Below, piece after piece: positions 1-6,988 of a DNA stretch of 10,281 bases. The position numbers were made by a program, and so were the translations under genes. Origin of the DNA: JAFAZI01 sp035501255 (GTDB lineage Bacteria > Actinomycetota > Actinomycetes > JAFAQI01). Location of the stretch: contig DATJWM010000103.1 in the NCBI GenBank assembly GCA_035501255.1, positions 1 to 10,281 of the forward strand, in the 5' to 3' direction. Each line of letters begins with the position of its first letter. Position 1 is the first letter of the stretch. The notes under the pieces are model-generated. The model had not been told where the DNA came from. It worked only from the letters and a program-made list of their open reading frames with translations, and searched no databases.

Positions 1-496
1 GCGGCGTCGACCCGCCGGTCGACGGTCGGCGGGCGCCCGTTGTACGCGGCGCACAATTCGGCGAGCTCCGCCGATCAGGTTCTCGTGGCAGGCTCCGCTC
101 TCGCAATCGCAAGAAAGCAGGGACGTGGCCGAGTGAGTCGGGGCTGCCGAGCGCCGGGAACGTCCTGCGACTTGAGATTGGCGAACAGCGGGGCGCTGTC
201 GATTTCAGCCGAAAGACCTCTCGCGAAATCAAAGCAGGACCACGGGTCCTTTCGGCCGCGGGCGGCGGCGCGTATACGCGGTGAATGGAAAGCAGGGCTT
301 TCGGCTCATAGGCCGTCGCGTCAGACGGGTCAACGGCGCGCCGAGTTGCGAAAGCGGCGACGAGCAGGTGCGTCGCCTGCTGCCAGTCAAGACCTGCCCA
401 TAGGTCTTCGCGCGAGTATCGGGGCGATCCAGGCAGCTGAGCCGCGGCGGCCCCCCGTGATCGGGGCGCCCGACGATCGGTGAGGATGACGGGGCG
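1..496. other. Left-edge stretch without a recognised gene
   Basis: I recognise no gene in these bases downstream of the NmrA-like gene. On the minus strand, the frame of that gene stays open after its TGA all the way to the window edge. Part of it, around 320-410, reads in a fairly protein-like way (it includes REDLWAGLDW and ATHLLVAAF), but I see no convincing start codon or ribosome binding site, and the rest is arginine/proline-rich as expected of random GC-rich sequence. A plus-strand open frame at 40-483 has no protein-like character. The stretch also holds several short inverted repeats (209-255, 284-298, 449-470). Confidence 0.5.
449..470 (-). terminator. Possible hairpin downstream of the NmrA-like gene
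   Basis: Bases 449-457 and 462-470 pair as a nine-position GC-rich stem with one C-C mismatch and a four-base TGAT loop. It lies 27 bases past the stop of the minus-strand NmrA-like gene, where a transcript end would be expected. No T-run follows on the minus strand, so this is not a classic intrinsic terminator; it could equally be a chance or RNA-stabilising hairpin. Confidence 0.3.
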
Positions 497-1363
497 TCAG
501 ACGAATTCCGCGCGGTAGTTGTGAAGGAACTCGGCGACTGGGCGTGGGGGGCGGCCGGTGATCTGCTGGAAGGTGGGGGTCATGTAGTCGTTCTCGCCGG
601 CGAGGATCGCCCATTCGCGGGTGATGAGCAGCTCAGCCTCGCCCGCCGGTACCCCGGCGCTGGTGAGGTGCTCGAGGAGCTGCCGCTCGCCGGCGACTCG
701 GAAGGTGATGGGCTCGCCGAGTTCCGCGGAGAGCAGCTCGAGGGCCTCCGGCCATGACATGGGGGCCGGTCCTGTCAGGTCGTGGTGTGCGCCCCAGAGC
801 GCCGGGTCGGTGAGCACGCGCAGCCCGGCCTCTGCCGCGTCGCGATGGTCGATCAGGGCCGTGCGGCCGCTGTCGGCGAGGCCGGTCCAGGTGCGCGAGG
901 CGCGTACCTCGCGCGCGGCGGCGAGCAGCGACGCTGAGAAGATTGCGGGGCGGATCGTCGAGTACGGCGCTGCGGTCGAGGACGCGAACTGGTCGATGCT
1001 GTAGTGGGCTCGCTGGTTGATCCCCAGCGAGGCCGCCGAGGTGTTGAGCACCGAGAGGCGAGTGACCTGCTCGATCGAGGGGGTCGCGGCGGCGGCGTTG
1101 ATCGCGATCCGCTGCAGGACGCCCTCGATGCCGATTGATCCCATCGCGATGAACAGCGTGCGGATCCCGTCAAATGCCTCGGTAAGGTCGCGCGGGTCGT
1201 TCAAGTGCGTGGGACGGATGTGCAGCCCGCCGGGTTCGCCGAACGCGCGGCGGGCTTTGTCGGGGTCGCGAACGAGCGCGGTGACCGGCTCGCCGCGCGC
1301 GATGAGGCCGCGGACGATCTCGCTGCCGACGCGGCCGGTGGCGCCGATCACTGCGCTGGTCAT
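497..1363 (-). CDS. NmrA-like NAD(P)-binding protein (atypical SDR)
   Basis: This 288-aa cytoplasmic protein is an atypical short-chain dehydrogenase of the NmrA/quinone-reductase-2-like group, which bind NAD(P)H in a Rossmann fold and act as reductases or redox sensors. The N-terminus carries the dinucleotide motif GATGRVG at residues 7-13, followed by the strand ending VTALVRDP (27-34), whose arginine is typical of NADPH preference. IRPA at 137-140, DLTGP at 195-199 and the C-terminal ITGRPPRPVAEF (268-279) fit this family, and length is normal. The ATG at 1363 is the natural family start; the AGGAG at 1366-1370 lies only two bases from it, unusually close. It is last in the minus-strand series, 25 bases after the tandem SnoaL gene, so probably co-transcribed. 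The substrate cannot be read from sequence. Confidence 0.9.
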   Translation of the reverse strand: MTSAVIGATGRVGSEIVRGLIARGEPVTALVRDPDKARRAFGEPGGLHIRPTHLNDPRDLTEAFDGIRTLFIAMGSIGIEGVLQRIAINAAAATPSIEQVTRLSVLNTSAASLGINQRAHYSIDQFASSTAAPYSTIRPAIFSASLLAAAREVRASRTWTGLADSGRTALIDHRDAAEAGLRVLTDPALWGAHHDLTGPAPMSWPEALELLSAELGEPITFRVAGERQLLEHLTSAGVPAGEAELLITREWAILAGENDYMTPTFQQITGRPPRPVAEFLHNYRAEFV

Positions 1364-1388
1364 GTCTCCTCGGTAAATCTCGCTACGG

Positions 1389-2204
1389 CTAAGCGCTCAC
1401 TTCGCTCCGGCGGATAGGAAGGGGAGCTTCCTGCTGAGGACTTCCCCAGAACTCCGGGCCGAGGACGTTGTCTGAATGCTCGTGAATGCCGCGCCGAAGC
1501 GCGGCGGTCACTGCCCACGGGCGGGTGAAGATCCGGATTTCTGCGACCTCGCCGTCGGCGTTGAGTGTGAAGATCTCGACGAGCTGCAGGACGTTGCCTT
1601 CTACGATCTCGTCCATCACGGCCGCAAAGCCCGGTTGACCCTCGACTTCGAGCACGGCGCGGAACTTCGGGTCACGAAAAGTCTGAGCCGCTGCCGCGAG
1701 GATCCGCGCGATGACGGCCTTCCCAGTCGGCTCGCCGGTGAGGACCGGGGAAAAGAGGATGACGTCGTCGGCGAGCGGCGGGATGGCCGGCGGGTCGGTC
1801 CAGGACGTTCCCGGGCCTTCAGGAGGGGAGGTGCCGATTTCTGGGTCTGCGAGGCTCCGGTCGATCTCCCCAAGCCGTTCTCGAACCAGTGCCATATACG
1901 GCCACGGCCGACCGTAAATGTCAACGGTGGCGATCAATCCGTCCGCCCCGCGAGTCACCAAGGCCGCGACTTGTGCGGTGTGCCCGTCAACGGTCGTCGT
2001 GAAAACGGCCCCTTCAAGCTCCTCTCCTTTGAGGCGAAGGTCGGCGTCGGTCGCGCCGATTACGTCCGCATAGGCGCCAAGCGCCGCTGCGACCGCGTCG
2101 CGACCGGTGATCCGTGACGACGTGAGGGGAGTGGCGAGGGAAACATCCTCCGTGAGGGCCCGCGGGTCTTGTCCCAACAGGGCGGTAATCAACGGGTCGG
2201 ACAT
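1389..2204 (-). CDS. Tandem SnoaL-like (NTF2-fold) protein
   Basis: This 271-aa protein appears to hold two consecutive NTF2/SnoaL-like domains. Residues about 20-115 and 146-242 repeat each other: DVSLATPLTSSRITG (20-34) matches DVILFSPVLTGEPTG (147-161), and GRPWPYMALVRERL (98-111) matches TRPWAVTAALRRGI (227-240). SnoaL-fold proteins are small cone-shaped pockets used by polyketide cyclases, isomerases and many uncharacterised binding proteins; I see no residue pattern that fixes an activity. The ATG at 2204 is chosen because AAGGAG (2211-2216) lies six bases upstream and the domain begins there. The frame is open much further upstream, but that part is a shadow of the hydrolase gene. It follows the hydrolase by 50 bases and resembles the single-domain SnoaL gene at 3178-3633. 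Confidence 0.8.
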   Translation of the reverse strand: MSDPLITALLGQDPRALTEDVSLATPLTSSRITGRDAVAAALGAYADVIGATDADLRLKGEELEGAVFTTTVDGHTAQVAALVTRGADGLIATVDIYGRPWPYMALVRERLGEIDRSLADPEIGTSPPEGPGTSWTDPPAIPPLADDVILFSPVLTGEPTGKAVIARILAAAAQTFRDPKFRAVLEVEGQPGFAAVMDEIVEGNVLQLVEIFTLNADGEVAEIRIFTRPWAVTAALRRGIHEHSDNVLGPEFWGSPQQEAPLPIRRSEVSA

Positions 2205-2254
2205 TGCAGTCTCCTTGAGTCGTGATGCGGGGCGTCCCGCCAGGTGCTGTTTGC

Positions 2255-3181
2255 TCACGCTGTGACTCCTGGGATACGGTCGTCGCGGAACGAGAGCGTC
2301 GCCGTGAGGAACCCGTCGACGTCGCGGGCGAACTCGGCGTAGTGCTGGAACAGGAACCCGTGGGCCGAATCGGGGTAGATCTTGATACGGGCCTGCGGGA
2401 TCAGGCCGGCCAGCAGGTAGGAGTAGTGCGGCAGGATCATCGGGTCGCTGTCGCCGTTGGCCACGAACACCGGCATCTGCAGGCAACTGAGCCGCTGCAG
2501 CAGCCCGTGATCGGGGATCCCCCACGTGCAGACCGCGTCGTACTGCGCTTGCCGGGTCGCCCACGAAGTCACGCTGTCCCTGTCCTGCGTTCGGGCCGAC
2601 ATGCGCTTGAGGTTGTCCCGGCCAGCCTGCGTGCTCGCCGCCGACTGAGTGAAGAAGACCTCGAGATATTGCTCGGGCTTCGTCTGCGGATTGCCCACAG
2701 CGCCGTTGACCTGGGGCGCCCAGCCATGCATGCCAGCCGCGCCCTGCGGGGTTGAGGACGCGAGGACGAGTTGCCGCACGAGGGCGGGCCTGGTGAGCGC
2801 GATCTGCTGGGCGACGAAACTGCCGATCGAGAAGCCGAAAAGATCGACCGGCGCCAGGTCGAGGGCGGCGATAAACGCGATCGCGTCGGACGCCATCTGC
2901 TCGATCGTGTCTGGCGTCGATCCAGTCGAGCCGCCCACCCCGGCGTTGTCGAACGCGATGACGCGCCGATTCGACGCGAGCGCATCGATAAACGCCGAAT
3001 CCCAGTTGTCGAGATTGCCTCGGAAGCGCTGCAGGAGGACGAGCGGAACATCCACGGTGTTCCCAGGGCTGGTATCGCGGTACGCGTAGCCGATGCCGTT
3101 GGCGGCGCTGACGCGCAAGTTCGGCAGTCCGGAGTACTTGCCAGTTTGCTGCGCTGGAGTGGTTGTGATGGTGCCGCTCAT
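2255..3181 (-). CDS. Alpha/beta hydrolase
   Basis: This 308-aa protein is an alpha/beta-fold hydrolase, close in style to the haloperoxidase/esterase-like group. The nucleophile elbow GFSIGS (116-121) gives Ser118, the acid is Asp246 in NGDSDP (242-247), and the base is His274 in DSAHGF (271-276), so the triad is complete. The segment LLQRFRGNLDNWD (49-61) replaces the usual His-Gly oxyanion motif; I recall similar QxFRG forms in related proteins. There is no signal peptide or membrane segment, so it should be cytoplasmic. Its ATG overlaps the stop of the upstream SnoaL-like gene in an ATGA arrangement (3178-3181), which implies translational coupling and linked function. The pairing with SnoaL-like proteins on both sides suggests turnover of one small molecule, but the substrate is unknown. 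Confidence 0.92.
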   Translation of the reverse strand: MSGTITTTPAQQTGKYSGLPNLRVSAANGIGYAYRDTSPGNTVDVPLVLLQRFRGNLDNWDSAFIDALASNRRVIAFDNAGVGGSTGSTPDTIEQMASDAIAFIAALDLAPVDLFGFSIGSFVAQQIALTRPALVRQLVLASSTPQGAAGMHGWAPQVNGAVGNPQTKPEQYLEVFFTQSAASTQAGRDNLKRMSARTQDRDSVTSWATRQAQYDAVCTWGIPDHGLLQRLSCLQMPVFVANGDSDPMILPHYSYLLAGLIPQARIKIYPDSAHGFLFQHYAEFARDVDGFLTATLSFRDDRIPGVTA

Positions 3182-3633
3182 CCTGTCGCCCTGACCTCGT
3201 GCAACGCCTCCGCCGCGTCGTGGCCGAGGAAGTACTGCGCATAACGAGTCCCGGCGAAGTGCTCGCCCATGAGCCGCGACCAAAGCAGCACCGAGCCCAG
3301 CGGCCGGTGATTGACCACGATCTGAGCGGTTTGGCCGGCCTCGTTGAAGCGGACCACCACCACGCTGCCGATCGGTTCACCCCGCACCACCGACGTGTAG
3401 TCCTCGACAAATCCGTCGTCCCCGTAGCGGCCGACGTAGTTGAACTCCTGGTAGTCGTACAACGTCCGGGCGAAGCCGAGGATCGCCCGGATCGCCTCCG
3501 GGCCCTCAGCGATCCCGGTCAACACCGACCCTTCAATCGTCACGTCCTCCGCGAGGTTCTCAAGCCAATCCGGCCGATAGTCCCGGCGGTGCCTGCTCAC
3601 GTCGCTGCTGCCCAGATATGTCGTCGCTATCAC
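3178..3633 (-). CDS. SnoaL-like (NTF2-fold) protein
   Basis: This is a 151-aa single-domain NTF2/SnoaL-like protein. The helix DWLENLAEDVTIEGSV is followed by the family-style EGPEAIRAILGFARTLYDY, then the strands VEDYTSVVRG and GSVVVVRFNEAG, and ends near VNHRPLGSVLLWSRLMGEHF, which resembles the RPW-containing helix of the tandem protein at 1389-2204. I chose the GTG at 3633 because GAGGAGG (3640-3646) lies six bases upstream; an ATG at 3672 in the same frame would add 13 residues without such support. The stop overlaps the hydrolase start by four bases. The gene follows peptide A with a gap of 63 bases. The fold assignment is by pattern only, and no catalytic residues can be named. Confidence 0.78.
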   Translation of the reverse strand: MIATTYLGSSDVSRHRRDYRPDWLENLAEDVTIEGSVLTGIAEGPEAIRAILGFARTLYDYQEFNYVGRYGDDGFVEDYTSVVRGEPIGSVVVVRFNEAGQTAQIVVNHRPLGSVLLWSRLMGEHFAGTRYAQYFLGHDAAEALHEVRATG

Positions 3634-3639
3634 TGTAGA

Positions 3640-3646
3640 CCTCCTC
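3640..3646 (-). promoter_or_regulatory. Ribosome binding site fixing the GTG start at 3633
   Basis: On the minus strand this reads GAGGAGG, six bases before the GTG. It favours GTG 3633 over the upstream in-frame ATG at 3672 for the SnoaL-like protein. Confidence 0.75.
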
Positions 3647-3696
3647 GTTGAATGTCCGTTGACGTGATGCACCTCGCCGCGATGACTCTGCTTTTC

Positions 3697-3813
3697 TTAC
3701 GAGTCTTGTGCGGCATCCCAGAACGCGCAGTGGTGGATGGCGGAGAAGTTGGTCTCGGCCGTTGGCTGTGGCGGCACGAGCGATATGACGGAGCCGCTCG
3801 AGGGCGACAGCAT
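3697..3813 (-). CDS. Small HHC-x-FW peptide A (38 aa), unrecognised family
   Basis: This 38-aa open frame between the catalase-like gene and the SnoaL-like gene aligns without gaps to peptide C at the right edge. VISLVPPQP (9-17) matches VMSLIPPQP, and IHHCAFW (26-32) matches THHCSFW; 14 of 24 residues are identical, and four of the identical residues (V, L, P, E) use different synonymous codons. That pattern argues for selection on the protein. The only available start is ATG 3813, since the in-frame TGA of the catalase-like gene lies just three codons earlier. No Shine-Dalgarno is visible, so reinitiation after the catalase-like stop is the likely route; stop read-through is the alternative. 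It has one Cys, two His and one Trp, and no signal peptide or membrane segment. Metal or heme binding and precursor-peptide roles are guesses. It may be a shortened copy of the B/C type. Confidence 0.65.
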   Translation of the reverse strand: MLSPSSGSVISLVPPQPTAETNFSAIHHCAFWDAAQDS

Positions 3814-3822
3814 CGCACCATG

Positions 3823-4962
3823 TCACTGCAGCGCCGGTTGGCCGGGCAGCACCTCGTCGATGCTGCTGGGTTCGGTCAGTGGCTGGCCGTTCAGTTCCCG
3901 GCGGATCCTCGCCGAGGTGCTGTAGATGCGACGGACGTCCATGATCTCTCCCATCGGTCGATGCGGTTCGGTCACCCGCCACTGGTTGAACGCGAGCGCA
4001 TCGGCGGCATCAGAATGCTCGGCCTCGGAGATGTCCTGGCGCGGCAGGTGCACACGCCCGACGGTGACGAAGGGCGACAGCTGCTCGGGCCATTCGACCA
4101 TCGCGTCGTTCACGGGCATCGTCTCGAGGTCCGCGCAGAGCTGAACCTGCAGATCGAAGTCGAACGACCGCGCTCGTAGCTCGTCCGCCAGCATCGGTCC
4201 GAACACGTCCGCCCCGCTCTTGAGATCGACCTCATGGTGGGTCACGTGTTCCGCGTTCTCCGGCGCCGCAGCGACGCGGATCTTCGCGATGTAGTCGCCA
4301 TGGCGTACCGCGGCCATCGTCCAGTACGTGTTGAGCAAGGGGTTTCGCAGCGGCGTCCGGGTTGCCGCCTTCACGAACGCAAAGACCTCTTCCCACGCCC
4401 AGTCTTTCTGCTCAAAGGTGCCCTTTCCGGTGAGCAGATCCGTCATCAGATCGCGGAACCCATCCTTGCCGCGGGTGAGGTACTTACCCGAGTCGTTGCC
4501 GATCTCCTGGAGGACGACGTAGTGCTTCGCCGTGCTCGCAACGAAGTTCGGGTTGTTCTTCAGGACAAGGTCGAACGTGCTCGAGTCCGGCTCGTCTTCG
4601 ATCAGCTTGCCTCCGGGGACGTCGAAGATCTTCACCGCGCAGCCCAGGACCGGACCGAGCACGGCGTCCGGGCCCAGGTGGTTGGATGCGCTCGAGAACC
4701 GGATCACCGCGTCATGCCGCGAAGTCCCGGCGTAGATGCCCTGCGCGTAGGGCGCCGCCACGTCGCCGAGCATCTCGACCTGGGCCCTCACCACGCCGAG
4801 CGTCTTGGCATGAGCACCACGGACCGCGCGCCCGGTCCCTTCCGTCTCAGGCGTATCGCGGACGCGCTTCTCCCAGAACTCGATGATCTTCGCCATGAGC
4901 TCCTCGAGATTCGGGTCGAAGGTCTCGATGTACGGCGAGTAGCGGACGAAGTCGGGTGCCAT
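3823..4962 (-). CDS. Catalase-like heme protein
   Basis: This 379-aa protein belongs to the small catalase-like heme protein group (y4iL-like in my recollection), which keeps the catalase heme core but lacks the C-terminal flavodoxin-like parts. Members are expected to react with hydrogen or organic peroxides. RGAHAKTLG (48-56) supplies the distal His51, LKNNPNF (134-140) the region of the distal Asn, and RRIYSTS (344-350) the proximal tyrosine Tyr347 with its nearby arginines. EPHRPMGEI just before it is typical of the group. Length is normal and no signal peptide is seen. AGGAG at 4972-4976 lies nine bases before ATG 4962 and sits inside the end of the DyP gene, three bases downstream of whose stop this gene begins. 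The two peroxide-handling genes are therefore surely co-transcribed. Peptide A follows in the same frame after the TGA. Confidence 0.88.
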   Translation of the reverse strand: MAPDFVRYSPYIETFDPNLEELMAKIIEFWEKRVRDTPETEGTGRAVRGAHAKTLGVVRAQVEMLGDVAAPYAQGIYAGTSRHDAVIRFSSASNHLGPDAVLGPVLGCAVKIFDVPGGKLIEDEPDSSTFDLVLKNNPNFVASTAKHYVVLQEIGNDSGKYLTRGKDGFRDLMTDLLTGKGTFEQKDWAWEEVFAFVKAATRTPLRNPLLNTYWTMAAVRHGDYIAKIRVAAAPENAEHVTHHEVDLKSGADVFGPMLADELRARSFDFDLQVQLCADLETMPVNDAMVEWPEQLSPFVTVGRVHLPRQDISEAEHSDAADALAFNQWRVTEPHRPMGEIMDVRRIYSTSARIRRELNGQPLTEPSSIDEVLPGQPALQ

Positions 4963-4965
4963 CTG

Positions 4966-6324
4966 TCAGTGCTCCTCTCCAAGCCAGCGCAGCGCGGAGA
5001 GCGACGGCATGAAGAAGTACTCGCCCCCCCGCAGCACGTTGAACGTCTGGATGTCACGAATGCGGCGCCTGACCGGCGCTTTGGGGACCGTGAAGATCGC
5101 GTCCTGCTCCTGCAGGCCGATGATCGGATCGCGCTCCTCCGCCAAGCCGACGAAGTTGCCGGAGTTCACCCACTCCTGTTGCAGGAACTCGATCGTGGCC
5201 GGGGCCTTCGCGCTCATGAACAGGAAGTACGCGCCGCGCGGGATCTGGTCGTCCTCGACCGAGACCGCGGTCGGGTCGTACGGCGGCCCGTATGTCGTCC
5301 CGCGCCGTATGACGCGATGCAGGTTGACGTCGGTCAACAGCGCCAGCTCGGTGTCGCGGGGATTCATGCGCCGGATGTGGCTTCCCAGCGGCACGTGCAA
5401 GCCGTGCGGATCGTCGCGGTAGCCGAAGTCGTTGTTTCGCTCCGGATCGTTTCCGAGTGCGGCGTCGTCGACGTCTGGGGCCAGTGCGAGGGGCGCGCCG
5501 CTGCGCCAGCGACCGACCAGCTTGGCCGCGAGGAGCTCGCGTTCGTCGTCGGTCTGGGCATGCGCTTGGAGGAAGCGGTTGAACGACCCGACGAGCGTCT
5601 GGTACTTGCGCAAGCCCACGTAGGTGCCATTGCGACCGAGGACATCCGGTCGAGGTCCGGGGAGCGGTGCGCCCGTCTCGCCCGGGTAGCCGAGGATGAA
5701 TTCGCCCGCCTTGATCGGTCGTCCCTGGCCGGGGAGCGGCGCGACGCCGCTCCCCTCGATCGGGGGCTGATCGATGCCGTCCTTGTACCCAAGCGAATTG
5801 AGATCCCCGGGCTGCTGACCGAAGTCCTGGGCCTGCAGCACGGCCACGCCCGAGAAGTTCTCGTACTGGTCGCGAGCGATCTCGACGATGCGGTGCCACT
5901 TCTCCAGCGACCCGCTGAAGGCGCTGAGCCCGATGTGGACCTGTCCAGTTCCGAAAGGGAACTCCCAGTTCTTGGGGGCATTGACGCCTTCGTCACGTAG
6001 CTCGGCGGAGCGCGCTGCCATGCCGGCGCGAAACGCGTCCGGGAAGCTCCGCAGCGCCGGTTGCGGAAGCCCGAGCGCATCGAATCCCGTGTAACTGATC
6101 GCCACAGCCAGCCAGGCGTCGGACGCCCGCCACCACTCTGCGGCGGAATCGACATGGGGCGTGAGACGGCGGAGGAGCGCGCGTCCTGAACGAGCGTCGT
6201 CCACGCGGAGAAGCACGTGGGTCCCGTAGTAGGGGGCCGGCCGCTGTCGCAAGACGGTTGCCTGGACGTCGTCCAGCTCGATCGTGATCGGTGCGGCCAC
6301 GTCGGGGGTTTTGATGATCGTCAT
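4966..6324 (-). CDS. DyP-type heme peroxidase
   Basis: This 452-aa protein is a dye-decolorising-type peroxidase, which uses hydrogen peroxide and heme to oxidise dyes, phenols or other aromatics. In numbering from ATG 6324, the family motif GYKDG (GxxDG, 179-183) provides the distal Asp182, GSHIRRMNPRD (314-324) the proximal heme ligand His316, and VIRRGTTYG (338-346) the distal arginine. Late motifs such as GAYFLFMSA also fit. There is no twin-arginine signal, and the C-terminus (LSALRWLGEEH) shows no encapsulin-type tag that I recognise, so a free cytoplasmic enzyme is likely. ATG 6324 is preferred over GTG 6330 because the latter overlaps the ribosome binding site. It follows the 210-aa gene by 31 bases and is followed after three bases by the catalase-like gene. 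Confidence 0.95.
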   Translation of the reverse strand: MTIIKTPDVAAPITIELDDVQATVLRQRPAPYYGTHVLLRVDDARSGRALLRRLTPHVDSAAEWWRASDAWLAVAISYTGFDALGLPQPALRSFPDAFRAGMAARSAELRDEGVNAPKNWEFPFGTGQVHIGLSAFSGSLEKWHRIVEIARDQYENFSGVAVLQAQDFGQQPGDLNSLGYKDGIDQPPIEGSGVAPLPGQGRPIKAGEFILGYPGETGAPLPGPRPDVLGRNGTYVGLRKYQTLVGSFNRFLQAHAQTDDERELLAAKLVGRWRSGAPLALAPDVDDAALGNDPERNNDFGYRDDPHGLHVPLGSHIRRMNPRDTELALLTDVNLHRVIRRGTTYGPPYDPTAVSVEDDQIPRGAYFLFMSAKAPATIEFLQQEWVNSGNFVGLAEERDPIIGLQEQDAIFTVPKAPVRRRIRDIQTFNVLRGGEYFFMPSLSALRWLGEEH

Positions 6325-6329
6325 AGCCA

Positions 6330-6336
6330 CTCCTCC
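6330..6336 (-). promoter_or_regulatory. Ribosome binding site fixing the DyP start
   Basis: The minus strand reads GGAGGAG here. It is five bases from ATG 6324, while its last base is the first base of a possible GTG start at 6330. This spacing selects the ATG and removes two residues from the longer reading. Confidence 0.75.
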
Positions 6337-6355
6337 GCCGTCTCAGCGCGACCCG

Positions 6356-6988
6356 CTACGCGTCGCCGACCTTGTCGAGGAACTCGTCGACGGCTTCGCC
6401 GATACGCCTCAGGCGGCGCGTCTCGGCGACAGTCAGGTCGTTGGCCACGTACCACCCTTCGGCCGTGACCTGGTGCGCGGCGAGGTAATCCTTCGCCTCC
6501 GGGCTGCGGATCCCGGGCCAGCCCTCCCAGGCGGAGTCGATGATGTCCAGGAAGTCCGGGATCTTCGACGCGAAGTCGTCGATGTAGGCGTCCCAGTCAC
6601 CGTCGTAAGCGGTGGCGAAGAGCATCTTCGTGTCGTTGTCCAGGAACACGAAGCGCATGTCGTGGACCGTCCCCACGTCGTCGGCGCCGGCGAGGTTGCC
6701 GCCGAACAGCTGTAGGAATGCGCGCAGCCGTCGCGCTCCCCCGGGGGCGAACGGGACGATGATCGTGAGCTCGGAGACCTTGCCGATGCGGCTGCCGACG
6801 CGTCCGGCGCTCTCCATTGGAGGCGGCGGGTTCAACGACGCCTGGGCCTCCAGCCGCGCGAGGACGTTCTCCAGCGCCTTCTTGCCCACCTCCGGGGCGT
6901 CGGCGAAGAGCTCGCGCATCTTGGCGAGGTGCTCTTCAACCTTCACGTCCGCGTGGGTGTGGGGGTTGGGCTGTACTTGGGTTGCCAT
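6356..6988 (-). CDS. Conserved-looking protein of unknown function beside DyP
   Basis: I do not recognise this 210-aa protein securely. It has a polar N-terminus rich in His and Pro (1-14), a helical region about 16-52 (EEHLAKMRELFADAPEVG), a proline stretch PPPP (54-57), and a core at 72-145: SELTIIVPFAPGGARRLRAF, then VHDMRFVFLD and MLFATAYDGDWDAYIDDFA. Alternating strands and helices with a conserved-looking His109 and the YDGDWDAYIDDF segment suggest a ferredoxin-like alpha/beta fold, the fold type also used by DyP and chlorite dismutase; that link is inference. I recall similar proteins near heme peroxidases, but only loosely. AAAGGAG (6998-7004) lies nine bases before the ATG, inside the end of the NDH-2 gene, with which it overlaps by 46 bases. 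It could serve the neighbouring peroxidases as a partner or heme-handling protein. Confidence 0.8.
   Translation of the reverse strand: MATQVQPNPHTHADVKVEEHLAKMRELFADAPEVGKKALENVLARLEAQASLNPPPPMESAGRVGSRIGKVSELTIIVPFAPGGARRLRAFLQLFGGNLAGADDVGTVHDMRFVFLDNDTKMLFATAYDGDWDAYIDDFASKIPDFLDIIDSAWEGWPGIRSPEAKDYLAAHQVTAEGWYVANDLTVAETRRLRRIGEAVDEFLDKVGDA

Noticed and set aside
40..483. 147-codon plus-strand frame at the left edge
   Set aside because: Its translation is Ala/Arg/Ser-rich without recognisable motifs or a ribosome binding site; it is likely a chance frame in GC-rich DNA.
2205..3410. Upstream part of the 673-codon frame that includes the tandem SnoaL protein
   Set aside because: It overlaps the alpha/beta hydrolase, which has a full catalytic triad, and reads as Arg-rich noise. 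The ribosome binding site at 2211-2216 fixes the real start at 2204.
3634..3696. Gap before the SnoaL-like gene as a possible promoter or riboswitch
   Set aside because: Apart from the ribosome binding site I see no -10/-35-like boxes, T-run or clear stem structure.
3560..3982. 140-codon minus-strand frame over the peptide A region
   Set aside because: It overlaps the ends of the catalase-like and SnoaL-like genes in another frame. The similarity between peptides A and C supports a different frame here.
4234..6000. 588-codon open frame on the plus strand
   Set aside because: It is antisense to the catalase-like and DyP genes, whose heme-ligand motifs are intact. Its translation is Arg/Val/Asp-rich without family motifs, as usual for a GC-rich shadow frame.
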